Below are positions 7,371-15,470 of a stretch of 64,000 bases of DNA, piece after piece (the stretch's first letter is position 1; every line of letters begins with the position of its first letter). Below the pieces are notes generated by a model. The model was not told the origin of the DNA and made no database searches. It saw only the letters and a program-made list of their open reading frames with translations. The position numbers and the translations under genes were made by a program. The DNA comes from Salinicola salarius (lineage in GTDB: Bacteria; Pseudomonadota; Gammaproteobacteria; Pseudomonadales; Halomonadaceae): contig NZ_NHOU01000007.1 of NCBI RefSeq assembly GCF_002179555.1, positions 1 to 64,000 of the forward strand. The letters are read 5' to 3'.

Positions 7371-7691
7371 TCACTGGCTCTCGATGGCGTCACCGGCCGC
7401 GTCGCTTTGACCTTCGGCGTTGATATCATCGAGCTGGTCGGAATCGGGAACGTCGGTCGTTTCGTCCGTCTCGGACTCGACGGCGTTCAGAGACTCTTCC
7501 GTGGCCTGGCTATGGCCCGACGCCGCATCCGACTGCTCGCCGCTGGATTCGGTGACACCGCTACCTTCGGTCAAAGGTTCTTCATTGGCTTCGTAGGCTT
7601 CCTCCATCGCCTCGCTCTGCGCGAGCGCGTGGCCTGCTGCGCCCATCAGTAGCATGGCAGTCAAGGAGGCAGTGATCAGATTCTTTCTCAT
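7371..7691 (-). CDS. Secreted, highly acidic low-complexity protein
   Basis: A 106-residue protein. Residues 1-24 form a signal peptide (basic MRKN, hydrophobic LTAMLLMGAAGHALA, cleavage after ALA), so the product should be periplasmic. The mature part is almost entirely Glu, Asp, Ser, Thr, Gln, Ala and Gly with no Cys and no predicted fold, typical of disordered acidic exported proteins in moderately halophilic bacteria. Function is unknown; ion binding or buffering in the periplasm is only a guess. A ribosome site (AAAGGACC) lies before the ATG and a terminator lies immediately downstream. Confidence 0.65.
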   Translation of the reverse strand: MRKNLITASLTAMLLMGAAGHALAQSEAMEEAYEANEEPLTEGSGVTESSGEQSDAASGHSQATEESLNAVESETDETTDVPDSDQLDDINAEGQSDAAGDAIESQ

Positions 7692-8004
7692 GACAAGGTC
7701 CTTTTGCTAGAGATCTACGTGATTAAGAGAACTACGGTGATATAGAGAACGACAGCGTCGAAGATGACGATACCGAACACGATAGGAGGTGGACACGGCA
7801 ACCACCTACAGTGTCACGCACCTTCACTATAGTTCATAAACCCGATCTGACGGGAGGAATCCATTCCTTATGGCGCTGTTGGCGCCGTTGTCACTAGGGG
7901 ATGTCGTTGTCGGCTTGAAGTAGGGCGAGGTCGTCGCCATCTCTCGTCATTATGGATTCACGCGTTGTGCGTGGATCCGACGTGGCGGCCAGGAGGATCT
8001 GACC
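7692..8004. other. Intergenic region with short hairpins only
   Basis: The space between divergent small genes carries the promoters of both. Short inverted repeats are visible (AGGTGG...CCACCT near 7785 and GGCGC-TGTTG-GCGCC near 7876), with no coding frame or recognised RNA. Confidence 0.4.
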
Positions 8005-8259
8005 ATGAATGCTCAAGATTATCTTGCCAAAAAGGGAATCGCGCTCGACAAGGAAGAGGAAAAGCCGCAGTCGCTCGAGGAGAAGGCCTGGGCCCGAGCC
8101 AGAGAGGCCATGGAGCATGGCCCTCGCAGCGGCACGCCTCATGACTGGGAGGACTGGGAGCGCCATCATGAGGCGCTGGCTTCCGAGTCCCGCTCGATCA
8201 GCGCCAAGGTCAGCTCGCGTCGCTCGTCTCGCGAGGCCCCGGAAGACGATCACGAGTGA
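8005..8259 (+). CDS. Small charged hypothetical protein
   Basis: 84 residues with a strong ribosome site (CCAGGAGGATCTGACC) before the ATG. The sequence is hydrophilic, with an acidic/basic helix (LDKEEEKPQSLEEKAWARAR), a Trp/His-rich middle (HDWEDWERHHEAL) and a Ser/Arg-rich tail. No membrane segment, signal peptide or known domain is seen. It is probably a soluble, partly disordered protein of the small-gene cluster, read in the same direction as the Pmp3-type gene ~220 bases downstream. Confidence 0.6.
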   Translation: MNAQDYLAKKGIALDKEEEKPQSLEEKAWARAREAMEHGPRSGTPHDWEDWERHHEALASESRSISAKVSSRRSSREAPEDDHE

Positions 8260-8376
8260 GAAGAGCGCCCAGGTCGGCAGCGTTGGAGGCGAAAGAACGC
8301 TATGCTGTGACCGGGTGAATCAAGATTTTTCAACGGGATGTCGTCATCTCGTCTACTTTGAGAATCCAAAGGTTTC

Positions 8377-8430
8377 GGTTTCTCGAAGCACTGGGATTTT
8401 TCGAAGTACTGCGATTTTTCGAAGCACTGC
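8377..8430 (+). repeat. Three tandem 18-bp repeats
   Basis: Units GGTTTCTCGAAGCACTGG (8377), GATTTTTCGAAGTACTGC (8395) and GATTTTTCGAAGCACTGC (8413) run directly head to tail, the last two differing by one base. They lie ~50 bases before the start of the Pmp3-type membrane protein gene, in its presumed promoter/leader. Each unit holds a TTCGAA palindrome or a variant of it, which could be a protein-binding site. Confidence 0.8.
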
Positions 8431-8478
8431 AACGGATTGTCGAACACAAACGATGTCGTTCCGAGCATAGGAGGCCAT

Positions 8479-8637
8479 ATGGACATCATTCGCATCATCT
8501 TCGCTATTCTTCTACCGCCGGTTGGGGTATTCCTGCAGGTGGGGCTGGGGCTGCAGTTCTGGATCAACGTCGTGTTGACGTTGCTGGGGTACATACCGGG
8601 CATCATCCACGCGATCTGGATCATCGCGACGCGCTGA
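8479..8637 (+). CDS. YqaE/Pmp3-family membrane protein
   Basis: Start set at the ATG behind CATAGGAGGCCAT, giving 52 residues. Two hydrophobic segments (IIRIIFAILLPPVGVFLQVGL and FWINVVLTLLGYIPGIIHAIW) with the family's LPPVGVFLQ and GYIPGIIHAIW signatures make this a clear UPF0057/Pmp3 protein of normal length. These tiny inner-membrane proteins are induced by salt, cold or membrane stress and influence membrane potential in yeast and plants. Tandem repeats directly upstream may regulate it. It closes the small-gene cluster. Confidence 0.9.
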   Translation: MDIIRIIFAILLPPVGVFLQVGLGLQFWINVVLTLLGYIPGIIHAIWIIATR

Positions 8638-8687
8638 GGCTGCGCAGCGACTCGTTCATCGGCTTCCTTCGGGAAGCCGATGTCGTT

Positions 8688-9176
8688 TCAGCGACTCCGA
8701 TAATGGTAAAGAATCCGTTCGTCCTTGCGCGGCCCGACGATGCGCCACGCGAGATCGATCCCGTCCTCCGTCAACGTCAGTCTGGCGCTATAGGCATCGG
8801 CAGCACACTGATGTACCTCTGCGCTGACCAGGGTGTCATCGTTTTCGACGACCAGGTCGAAGAGCGAGACGGCATCCTCAACGCCACGGCGCTCGTGGGA
8901 AAGCGCAATTCGATCCGGGTGGATATCCCAGCGGTAGACGTTGCGCATGGGTACGCTGCGGGTCTGGCCATCCAGGGTGAAGGTGCCCGACTCGAAGAAG
9001 CGCACGCTGTGGTTCTCTCGAGTCACCTCGATCCTGCCTTCGCCACGACCATTCCAGCCTACCGCCGAGGCCTGGCCCGATTGCGCGCTGAACACGAAGC
9101 GCGAGAGGTTGGGCAACAGCGACTCTAGCCGTATAATGGCTGTCAACTTGTCGTTTTCATAAGGTTGACCATTCAT
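8688..9176 (-). CDS. DUF6314-family protein
   Basis: About 160 residues of a beta-rich cytosolic protein. The family features FSAQSGQASAVGWNGRGEG, VRFFESGTF, RWDIHPDRIALSHERRG and the ending WRIVGPRKDERILYHY are evident. Function is unknown; proposals are a lipocalin-like or calycin-like fold. The start is uncertain: the ATG at 9176 overlaps the ATG of the divergent permease, and the conserved part begins only near LESLLPNLSRF, so a non-ATG start inside is possible. No signal peptide is seen. Confidence 0.75.
   Translation of the reverse strand: MNGQPYENDKLTAIIRLESLLPNLSRFVFSAQSGQASAVGWNGRGEGRIEVTRENHSVRFFESGTFTLDGQTRSVPMRNVYRWDIHPDRIALSHERRGVEDAVSLFDLVVENDDTLVSAEVHQCAADAYSARLTLTEDGIDLAWRIVGPRKDERILYHYRSR
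9131..9137 (+). promoter_or_regulatory. Putative -10 element of the EamA permease
   Basis: GTATAATGG contains a consensus TATAAT 39 bases before the permease ATG, lying inside the divergent DUF6314 frame. This implies that the DUF6314 start may be internal. No clear -35 was chosen. Confidence 0.4.
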
Positions 9177-10065
9177 GTCGTATCTCGTCGGTGTCACGGC
9201 GTTGTGGGCTTTTTCGTTCAGTCTGATCGGTGTCTATCTCTCCGGCCAGGTCGACAGCTACTTCGCCGTCATGGCGCGAATTTTGCTCGCGACCGCGATT
9301 TTCCTGCCGTTTCTGCGTCCCGCTGCCCTGCGCTGGTCTTCCCGCCTCGGCTTGATGGCCATCGGCAGTCTCCAGCTTGGCGTGATGTACCTTTTCTTCT
9401 ACCAGTCCTTCCTCTTGCTTACCGTGCCGGAAGTGCTGCTGTTTACCATTTTCACGCCGCTTTATATCACGCTTGTCGATGACCTGCTGGCGCGGCGCTT
9501 TTCGCCACGCTACCTGGTGGTGGCAGCGTTGGCCGTGGTGGGCGCGGCCGTCATCCGGTATGACGGCGTCACGAACGATTACTGGCTGGGGTTCCTGGTC
9601 GTGCAGGGCGCCAACCTGAGCTTTGCGCTGGGGCAGGTCGCGTATCGGCACCTGGCACGCAGCCTGCCCGATGGCGTGGCGCATCGCCACCTGTTCGGCT
9701 GGTTCTATCTGGGAGCGCTATGCATCGCCATACCGGCTTTCTGGCTGCTGGGAGACTCGGCGAAGTTGCCCACGACGCCGCTGCAGTGGGGCGTTCTGGG
9801 GTGGCTGGGTCTCGTCGCCTCGGGGCTGGGTTATTTCCTCTGGAACAAGGGGGCCTGCCGCGTCGATGCCGGCACGCTGGCGATCATGAACAACGCCCTG
9901 ATTCCCGCCGGGTTGATCGTCAACCTGGTGATCTGGAACCGGGACGCCGACCTGGCCCGCCTGGGGATCGGTGCCGTGATCCTGGCCGGTTCGCTGTGGC
10001 TCAATGCGCGCTGGGCGAAGCGCTCCGGGGTGGTAGCGGCAACGCCGGCGGCCAGTCGTCCCTGA
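9175..10065 (+). CDS. EamA/DMT-superfamily transporter (YigM-like)
   Basis: A 296-residue inner-membrane protein with about ten hydrophobic segments arranged as two EamA repeats (residues ~5-130 and ~145-285), the usual design of drug/metabolite exporters and of the YigM-type permeases. No substrate can be deduced. The extreme N-terminus (MSYLVGVTALWAFSFSLIGVYL) is typical. A ribosome site (AAGGTTG) and a TATAAT box precede it. Its 3' end overlaps the convergent DUF1853 gene by 65 bases, an unusually long antisense overlap. Confidence 0.85.
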   Translation: MSYLVGVTALWAFSFSLIGVYLSGQVDSYFAVMARILLATAIFLPFLRPAALRWSSRLGLMAIGSLQLGVMYLFFYQSFLLLTVPEVLLFTIFTPLYITLVDDLLARRFSPRYLVVAALAVVGAAVIRYDGVTNDYWLGFLVVQGANLSFALGQVAYRHLARSLPDGVAHRHLFGWFYLGALCIAIPAFWLLGDSAKLPTTPLQWGVLGWLGLVASGLGYFLWNKGACRVDAGTLAIMNNALIPAGLIVNLVIWNRDADLARLGIGAVILAGSLWLNARWAKRSGVVAATPAASRP

Positions 10066-11059
10066 CCAAGAAGAGCCGGCATCGCCGATCATCTGGAAGG
10101 ATCAGCAGCAGATGCGCGGGCCTGCCGGGAGCGCTGAAAGAGTGGGCCAGTTCATGGTCCAGCATCGCCAGCGGCATCGGTTCGGTCGCGGGCGGCGCAA
10201 GCCAGTGAGGCTTGGCCAGCCGATGGCCGCGAGTCCCTTCCGGCAGCAACCGGATCAGTGAAGGCCAGGCTTGCCAGTGACACCACAGGCCCTGCTCGGC
10301 CCGGGCATTGGCCAACTTCGGCAGTGGCAGACGCCGATTCCACGGGTGATAAAGACATCCCGGCATGATGATGCGCTGTTGCAGCGCTCCAGTGGCGTCC
10401 AGGGCCTGGCGCTCGCGATCGGCTGCCGGGGATCGGCCCCCGGGGAGCTGATGAGACGCCAGGCGATGGCATTTGATGGCCAGTGAGTCGAAGCTGCCGA
10501 TGCCGATCCAGCGCGCGGCATTTCGGTCGTCGCCCGGACCTTGGGGCAGGCCGAGAAAAAACTTGATCGCCAGCTCGGCATGGAAGGTCTGTGGATCGTG
10601 GCAACCTCGATTCGCTTCCGTCACCGAGCCCTCGGCCCACCCGGAAGCGTAGAGCAGGTCGAGCTCGCCAAGGGTCTGCCTATTCTCGCGCAGCGCCACG
10701 TTATGGGCCAGAAGCCGGGTGCGCGGTGCGTGATCCAGAATCCATTGCCATAGCGTTTCGTGATAGATACCCAGACGCTGTGATCGGCGTGCCAGGCGCC
10801 TTTGCTGGAAGCGCTCCCCTTGATCCTCTTGCTGACGCAGCCAGGTGCGCCTTCGTCGCGGTTCCTCCAACCCGAGCTCGGCCAAGGTGGGCCGGCCGAC
10901 ATAGTCCAGCGTCGCCATGTCTGGCGCATGCAGCAGCCAGGCGATATCGCGGACCCAAGGCTGACGAAGCGATGCCAGATCTTCCCGCAGCGCGTCATCG
11001 AGAGGGACGAAGGCATCGAGCAAGAGGGAGGCTCCGTGGGGTCGTGCATTGGCCGGCAT
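10001..11059 (-). CDS. DUF1853-family protein
   Basis: A 352-residue soluble protein matching the DUF1853 family: PWVRDIAWLLHAPDM near the N-terminus, LGIYHETLWQW, GELDLLY and the HAELAIKFFLG motif in the middle, which resembles a nuclease-like PD-(D/E)xK core (GELD...HAELAIKF). The nuclease idea is inference. Length and layout are standard for gammaproteobacteria. It converges with the EamA gene and overlaps its end. Biological role is unknown. Confidence 0.8.
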   Translation of the reverse strand: MPANARPHGASLLLDAFVPLDDALREDLASLRQPWVRDIAWLLHAPDMATLDYVGRPTLAELGLEEPRRRRTWLRQQEDQGERFQQRRLARRSQRLGIYHETLWQWILDHAPRTRLLAHNVALRENRQTLGELDLLYASGWAEGSVTEANRGCHDPQTFHAELAIKFFLGLPQGPGDDRNAARWIGIGSFDSLAIKCHRLASHQLPGGRSPAADRERQALDATGALQQRIIMPGCLYHPWNRRLPLPKLANARAEQGLWCHWQAWPSLIRLLPEGTRGHRLAKPHWLAPPATEPMPLAMLDHELAHSFSAPGRPAHLLLILPDDRRCRLFLVRDDWPPALPLPPRSASPSAH

Positions 11060-11109
11060 GACGCTGTACGCCTTCGGTACTCCGCGGTCTCGTCATCGAC
11101 GGCATTCCA

Positions 11110-11742
11110 TCATTCGGGCTCGCGGTAGAAGTTGAATTCGCGTGTCCGCGCCGTCCGCTCCAGGGTAGCCATCCAGCCCGGTGAGATGCTGCGGTGATGG
11201 AAGAACAGCGCGCCGTGGGTGATGTCGGGAAGGGTACCGTTGAGCGCACGGCGCGCCACGTCTCTTGCCGCCGCGTATTGCTCGGGCTCGGTGGCTTCGT
11301 CGGGGCGGCCATCGCACCACCACGAGAACTGGCACTGCCCGGTCTCCGAGCCTTGCTGGACGATGTCGCACAGGCTCGATGGAAATTCCGGATTTCCCAG
11401 CCGGTTCATGATCACGTTGGCTACCGCCTGCATCTCGCGCTGATCGGTGCCCTTGGCTTCCCAGTAGATCGATCTCGCCAGGCAGGTAATGGCGTCGTCG
11501 AGCGGTGCCAGGCCGCGAGGGTCGACCGCCTCCGTGCCCGCTGGTGTCAGTCGTGCCGCGTCCGGGGCCGGTTCGATCTTGTCCGTCTCGACGACGCGCT
11601 GTTCGAGCTGCTCGGCTTTCTGGCGGGCGATCTCGGCTTTCGTCAGTGGCGGTTCGGCCAGTGCCGACGCGCCTTGCAATAGCAGACCCGTCAGCAAGAG
11701 AGCTCCCGTCAGGCGCCGATATCGATCAGATGGCCTGATCAT
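11110..11742 (-). CDS. Cell wall hydrolase, SleB/Hydrolase_2 type
   Basis: 210 residues from the ATG at 11742. Residues 1-29 are a signal peptide (RRLTGALLLTGLLLQGASALAEP); a charged linker follows. The C-terminal ~120 residues are the SleB catalytic domain with the acidic SIYWEAKGT motif (catalytic Glu), MQAVANVIMNRL and QFSWWCDGRPD. The family cleaves peptidoglycan glycan strands as a lytic transglycosylase, so a periplasmic role in wall turnover is likely. The start overlaps the end of the upstream monooxygenase gene by 17 bases, indicating co-transcription. Confidence 0.85.
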   Translation of the reverse strand: MIRPSDRYRRLTGALLLTGLLLQGASALAEPPLTKAEIARQKAEQLEQRVVETDKIEPAPDAARLTPAGTEAVDPRGLAPLDDAITCLARSIYWEAKGTDQREMQAVANVIMNRLGNPEFPSSLCDIVQQGSETGQCQFSWWCDGRPDEATEPEQYAAARDVARRALNGTLPDITHGALFFHHRSISPGWMATLERTARTREFNFYREPE

Positions 11743-12061
11743 CGCTGCCGATCGTCTGGATGACCTCGAAGCCTTCGAACTTGGGCGGCCCGAGATAGAG
11801 ACCCTCGCGGCGGCTCTGGCCGGCGTTGGCGTGGGCGGCACGGAAGGCCTCCGAGTGCGTCCACGCCTCGAAATGCTGGCGGGTGCGCCAGAGGGTATGG
11901 GAGGCGTAGAGAACGTGATCTTCCTCCGCCGGACCGCGCAACATGTGGAATTCGACGAACCCGGGCAGCCCCTGAAGATGCGTTTCGCGCTCCAGCCACA
12001 GCGTCTCGAACTCCTCGGTGCGTTCCGGATTGACGCGAAAGCGGTTCATGGCGATGAACAT
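11726..12061 (-). CDS. Antibiotic biosynthesis monooxygenase (ABM) domain protein
   Basis: 111 residues from the ATG behind TCAGGAGTCGACTC. MFIAMNRFRVN, FETLWLERETHLQGLPGF and TLWRTRQHFEAWTHSEAFRAAH are the standard ABM ferredoxin-like fold elements, shared with HmoA/IsdG-type haem-degrading enzymes. The HFEAWTHS stretch carries the usual histidine and Trp. Substrate is unknown; quinone or haem oxidation are the family options. Longer upstream frames have no ribosome site. Confidence 0.85.
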   Translation of the reverse strand: MFIAMNRFRVNPERTEEFETLWLERETHLQGLPGFVEFHMLRGPAEEDHVLYASHTLWRTRQHFEAWTHSEAFRAAHANAGQSRREGLYLGPPKFEGFEVIQTIGSDDQAI

Positions 12062-12280
12062 GAGTCGACTCCTGATTGGGAAAACCGGCGCCCGGCGGCG
12101 AGGGAGCCGTATGAACGAACCGAACGAACGACGTCGCCGCGCGTTTTCGGACATGACCGAGCAACATTGCCAGCATCCGGTGGCAAAAGTCGAGCCGGCA
12201 AATGGCGAGTCGGGTCCGTTGACGTCCATGCGAGTTAGTGGACTAATCGAGGCAACAGTTCCCGCTCCCGGTCATCATCC

Positions 12281-13201
12281 ATGGATATTCCGCACCAGCG
12301 CCTGGTCTACTTTCGCGTCACGGTCGAATCCGGCTCGTTGCGCAAGGCGGCGGCAAGGCTCGATATCGCCCCCTCGGCAGTCAGCCGACAGATTGCGCTG
12401 CTGGAATCGGCCTTCGGGGCGCCATTGCTCGAGCGCACGCCGCGAGGGATCAGGCCCACGCCCGTCGGTGAAATGGCACTGGATTATTGCCGCAGGCGAG
12501 GGGAGCTGGACGACGATTTCATCACGCGGCTGGAGGCCTATCAGCGCCTGGAAACCGGTACGATCTCGCTGGTCGTGGGCGAGGGCTTTATCGACGACCT
12601 GATCGATGCGCCGCTAAGAGCCTTCGCCGAGCGCTACCGCGGGATACGTCTCGACATCGAGCAGGCCGGCACCGACGAGATCATCGAGTCCGTGGTCGAG
12701 GATCGGGCGCATATCGGGCTGATGTTCCATGAGCGAGTGCATCCGCAGATCCGCTTCTGGGCCTCCAGCGGGCAGCCGCTGCTGGCGATCTGCCCCGTCG
12801 ATCACCCCCTGGCGCGGGAGGCGCATCCGGTCTCGCTGCAACGGCTCGGCGAGATGCCCATGGCGCTGTGGAACACCGGGCATGGTGTTCGTCGGCTGGT
12901 GGATCAGGCCTTCGTGCAAGCGGGGCTGCGTCCGCAAGTCGCCGTGGAAACCAACTCGATGGCGGTGCTGCGCCGCGCCGTGGTGGCGGGAATGGGGATC
13001 ACGCTACTGCCGCGCTTTGCCGTCGCTCGTGAACTGGCCGAAGGGAGTGTCGTCGCCGTTCCCGTTGCCTCGATGCTTTTCCAGAACTCCCAGGCGCACA
13101 TGATCACTCGGGTGGGTCGGCGTCAGCCTGAGGCCAGTCTCAAGCTGCTGCGTCATCTGAGCGCCTGGATGCAGGCATTCCGCTCGCCCGGCGATCCTTG
13201 A
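12281..13201 (+). CDS. LysR-family transcriptional regulator
   Basis: 306 residues: an N-terminal winged HTH (residues 8-66, YFRVTVESGSLRKAAARLDIA, SAVSRQIALLESAFG) and a periplasmic-binding-like effector domain (residues ~90-295) of the CbbR/TdcA type, including GTISLVVGEGF and MAVLRRAVVAGMGITLLPR. It faces the six-gene minus-strand catabolic block whose last gene ends only 31 bases away, so it is the obvious candidate regulator, although a convergent regulator is unusual for LysR. The divergent upstream gene is the ABM monooxygenase. Confidence 0.9.
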   Translation: MDIPHQRLVYFRVTVESGSLRKAAARLDIAPSAVSRQIALLESAFGAPLLERTPRGIRPTPVGEMALDYCRRRGELDDDFITRLEAYQRLETGTISLVVGEGFIDDLIDAPLRAFAERYRGIRLDIEQAGTDEIIESVVEDRAHIGLMFHERVHPQIRFWASSGQPLLAICPVDHPLAREAHPVSLQRLGEMPMALWNTGHGVRRLVDQAFVQAGLRPQVAVETNSMAVLRRAVVAGMGITLLPRFAVARELAEGSVVAVPVASMLFQNSQAHMITRVGRRQPEASLKLLRHLSAWMQAFRSPGDP

Positions 13202-13232
13202 CTGCCCGGTGTCGGCGTCGTTCGGGTCGTAT

Positions 13233-14105
13233 CTAACGTTGCTCGAAGCGGAGTAGCGTCCCCAGTACGCCGGACGCGATGTCGGCCTGGGTCTCGCTGT
13301 GACGGTGGTAGTCGATGCCCTGGCTGTCCCAGCAGGCGATCGCCGCATCCAGGTCTCGGCAGGTAAGCGTAAGCGCCACGGCGCGCGGCGGTTCCGGTTC
13401 GATATCGCCGAGGGTCGGGAAGGTCGCCGCCAGTGTCTGGCGATCGAGCAGGTGACAATCGCCCTTGTGGGTATGGATGGTCCAGGCGGTGTCGCTGCCG
13501 CGGACCGAGCTGTCGCCGTGAATGCGCCGGAAGTGCTCGATGTCGTAAGCCGGGTCGTCGCTGACGTACCAGACATCGGCGATCGAGGTTGCGGTATTGG
13601 CATGAGCTTCCTGCGTCGGATCGACACGAAACAGCTCGGGGCGCAGTTGCTGGCAGAGGAACTGGGTCAGAAAGGGACGTTCCGGATCGTGCAGCATGTC
13701 CAGCGCCACGCTCACTTCCTCGTTGCGGCCGCCGGGCAGATGCGCCATGCGGCGGAAGATGATCGGGCACGCCTCGGAAAATCCCCGTGCCGCCACCAGA
13801 GCGTGATCGCGCTGGATGCTGTCGCTGTCGAGCGCCACCATGGCGATGCCGTCACCCACCGTGATCAGGCGCGCCTCGATCAGACGACCAAACTGGAAAC
13901 CGTTGTCGTCCTGATAGTCCAGGCATTCCGGGCGACCGATGCCGATCAGCTCGATGAAGTTGTTGCTGAAGAACAGCAGATGGTTGTCTGTGCCCCAGGG
14001 GTGCCGGTGGCGCGAATTGACGTTGAAGCCGAGATCTCTCGCCGCCTGGGCGGCGTGATCGAGATGATTGACCGCCAGTAAGGGGTGATCGATGCCGAAG
14101 CTCAT
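13233..14105 (-). CDS. VOC-family (glyoxalase-like) protein
   Basis: 290 residues from the ATG preceded by GAAAGG. FGIDHPLLAVNHLDHAAQAARDLGF and WGTDNHLLFFSNNFIELIG are the first beta-alpha-beta metal-binding half of a vicinal-oxygen-chelate fold; the second half lies around DIEHFRRIHGD...IHTHKGDCHLL. Several His/Glu residues could bind metal. Members act as lyases, dioxygenases or isomerases, so the substrate is open. It is the last gene of the minus-strand block and follows the aminotransferase by ~90 bases. Confidence 0.8.
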   Translation of the reverse strand: MSFGIDHPLLAVNHLDHAAQAARDLGFNVNSRHRHPWGTDNHLLFFSNNFIELIGIGRPECLDYQDDNGFQFGRLIEARLITVGDGIAMVALDSDSIQRDHALVAARGFSEACPIIFRRMAHLPGGRNEEVSVALDMLHDPERPFLTQFLCQQLRPELFRVDPTQEAHANTATSIADVWYVSDDPAYDIEHFRRIHGDSSVRGSDTAWTIHTHKGDCHLLDRQTLAATFPTLGDIEPEPPRAVALTLTCRDLDAAIACWDSQGIDYHRHSETQADIASGVLGTLLRFEQR

Positions 14106-14193
14106 GAGCCTTTCATCCGTGGTGTGGTTGTCTGCAGTATTGCCCAATATCGGAATTCCTGAAGGCAGGGTACGGGATAAGCCTTCGGTTTTC

Positions 14194-15351
14194 TCACCTC
14201 AGCGCCGCCATGGCGCGGTCGATGTCTTCCTTCGTGTTGTGCCAATGCGGCGAGATCCGCACCAGGGCGCCGGCGGTCGGCAACCTGACGTTCAAGGGTT
14301 CGGCGGCGGTATCGCATACCTTGGCAACGATGCCGGCCGCATCGAGCTTCTGGTGAATCTGTAACGGTGCAGCGTCCGGCAGGTGGATCGTGGCGATGCC
14401 GCTTTCCGGCCGTTGCAGCAGCGGCCGAAACCCTCGTTCGCGGGCCAGCTCGTAGACCCGCTCGGTCAGCGTCGTCAGATGTTCGCGCAACGCCTCCAGC
14501 GTGATCTGCTGCAGTTCGTTGATCGCCGCTGTCAGCGCGACCTGATTCATGATCGAGACGTCCGAGGCATCGAAGCGCCGCGCCTGGGGGAGGTCGAGAA
14601 AACGCTGGGTTTCCCGGTCCAGCCGCAATCCCGCCAGTTCCGGCGCCGGGTTGGGATGCATCATGGCCACTGCCGGCTGGCTGACGTAGAGCAGCGCCAT
14701 GCCGCGGGGGCCACGGAGCCACTTGCGAGTGGTGGCGACCAGTACGTCGCAGCCGAGCCGGCGCACATCGACTTCAGTCTGACCCAAGCCCTGGGCAGCA
14801 TCCACGATCAGCGGGCAGTGTGATGGTCGAGGCAGATTCCCCAACGCTTCGACATCGTAGCGACGGCCTTCGATACTGGTCACCAGCGGCGTCAGAATCG
14901 CCGCCACGTCCTCGCCGATCTGACCCGCGATCGCCACGGGATCGAACTGACCGTCGGCATCGGTCGCCAGCAGCTCGATGTTGCGTGGCGACTCGTCGCT
15001 AAGGCGTCGCAGCAAGACGATATTAGAGGCCCACTCGCCGGGTGCGATCAGTAGACGCCGGCCGGCGAGATTCAGATTACCGACCACCTGGGCCATGAGC
15101 TGGGACGTGCTCGTGCCGAAAGCGACCTGAGGTTCGGGAGCGCCGATCAGGGTGGCGGCCCGGGTTCTCGTTGTCGGCAGGTCCCAGATCGCACTTTCGA
15201 GACGCTGGCGCGGGTAGGCCGCCATCTCCGCTTCCAGCCACTCTCCTAGACGTGCCGAAACCGCCGGGCTTTGCAGACCGACGGAGGCGTTATTGAGATA
15301 GCACAGATCGGATGGCTGCACGGGAGTTCCTGCCTTGGCGGTCGGGTTCAC
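14194..15351 (-). CDS. Class V aminotransferase (PLP)
   Basis: 385 residues of a fold-type I class V enzyme related to cysteine desulfurases, kynureninases and EgtE-like lyases. Visible are the N-terminal YLNNASVGL (substrate loop), the PLP-binding IVDAAQGLGQTEVDV (Asp/Gln), TTRKWLRGPRG with the Schiff-base lysine, and the small domain ending IRISPHWHNTKEDI-like sequence. It probably acts on an amino acid released by the operon's amidohydrolase, by transamination or beta-elimination. Substrate is not determinable by eye. Confidence 0.85.
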   Translation of the reverse strand: MNPTAKAGTPVQPSDLCYLNNASVGLQSPAVSARLGEWLEAEMAAYPRQRLESAIWDLPTTRTRAATLIGAPEPQVAFGTSTSQLMAQVVGNLNLAGRRLLIAPGEWASNIVLLRRLSDESPRNIELLATDADGQFDPVAIAGQIGEDVAAILTPLVTSIEGRRYDVEALGNLPRPSHCPLIVDAAQGLGQTEVDVRRLGCDVLVATTRKWLRGPRGMALLYVSQPAVAMMHPNPAPELAGLRLDRETQRFLDLPQARRFDASDVSIMNQVALTAAINELQQITLEALREHLTTLTERVYELARERGFRPLLQRPESGIATIHLPDAAPLQIHQKLDAAGIVAKVCDTAAEPLNVRLPTAGALVRISPHWHNTKEDIDRAMAALR

Positions 15352-15470
15352 CCTGTATGCTGCCGGGGAATCGCTACCCGCGCCACCTCAATGGGTGCGA
15401 ATCGAGCAGGATGCCTGCCTCGTTCCAACGAATTCGGGGCAGGCGGGCGACCGAGGCCGCCCGGAACCGA

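Noticed and set aside
8377-8430. CRISPR array
   Set aside because: The 18-bp repeats are directly adjacent with no spacers and no cas genes occur in the window.
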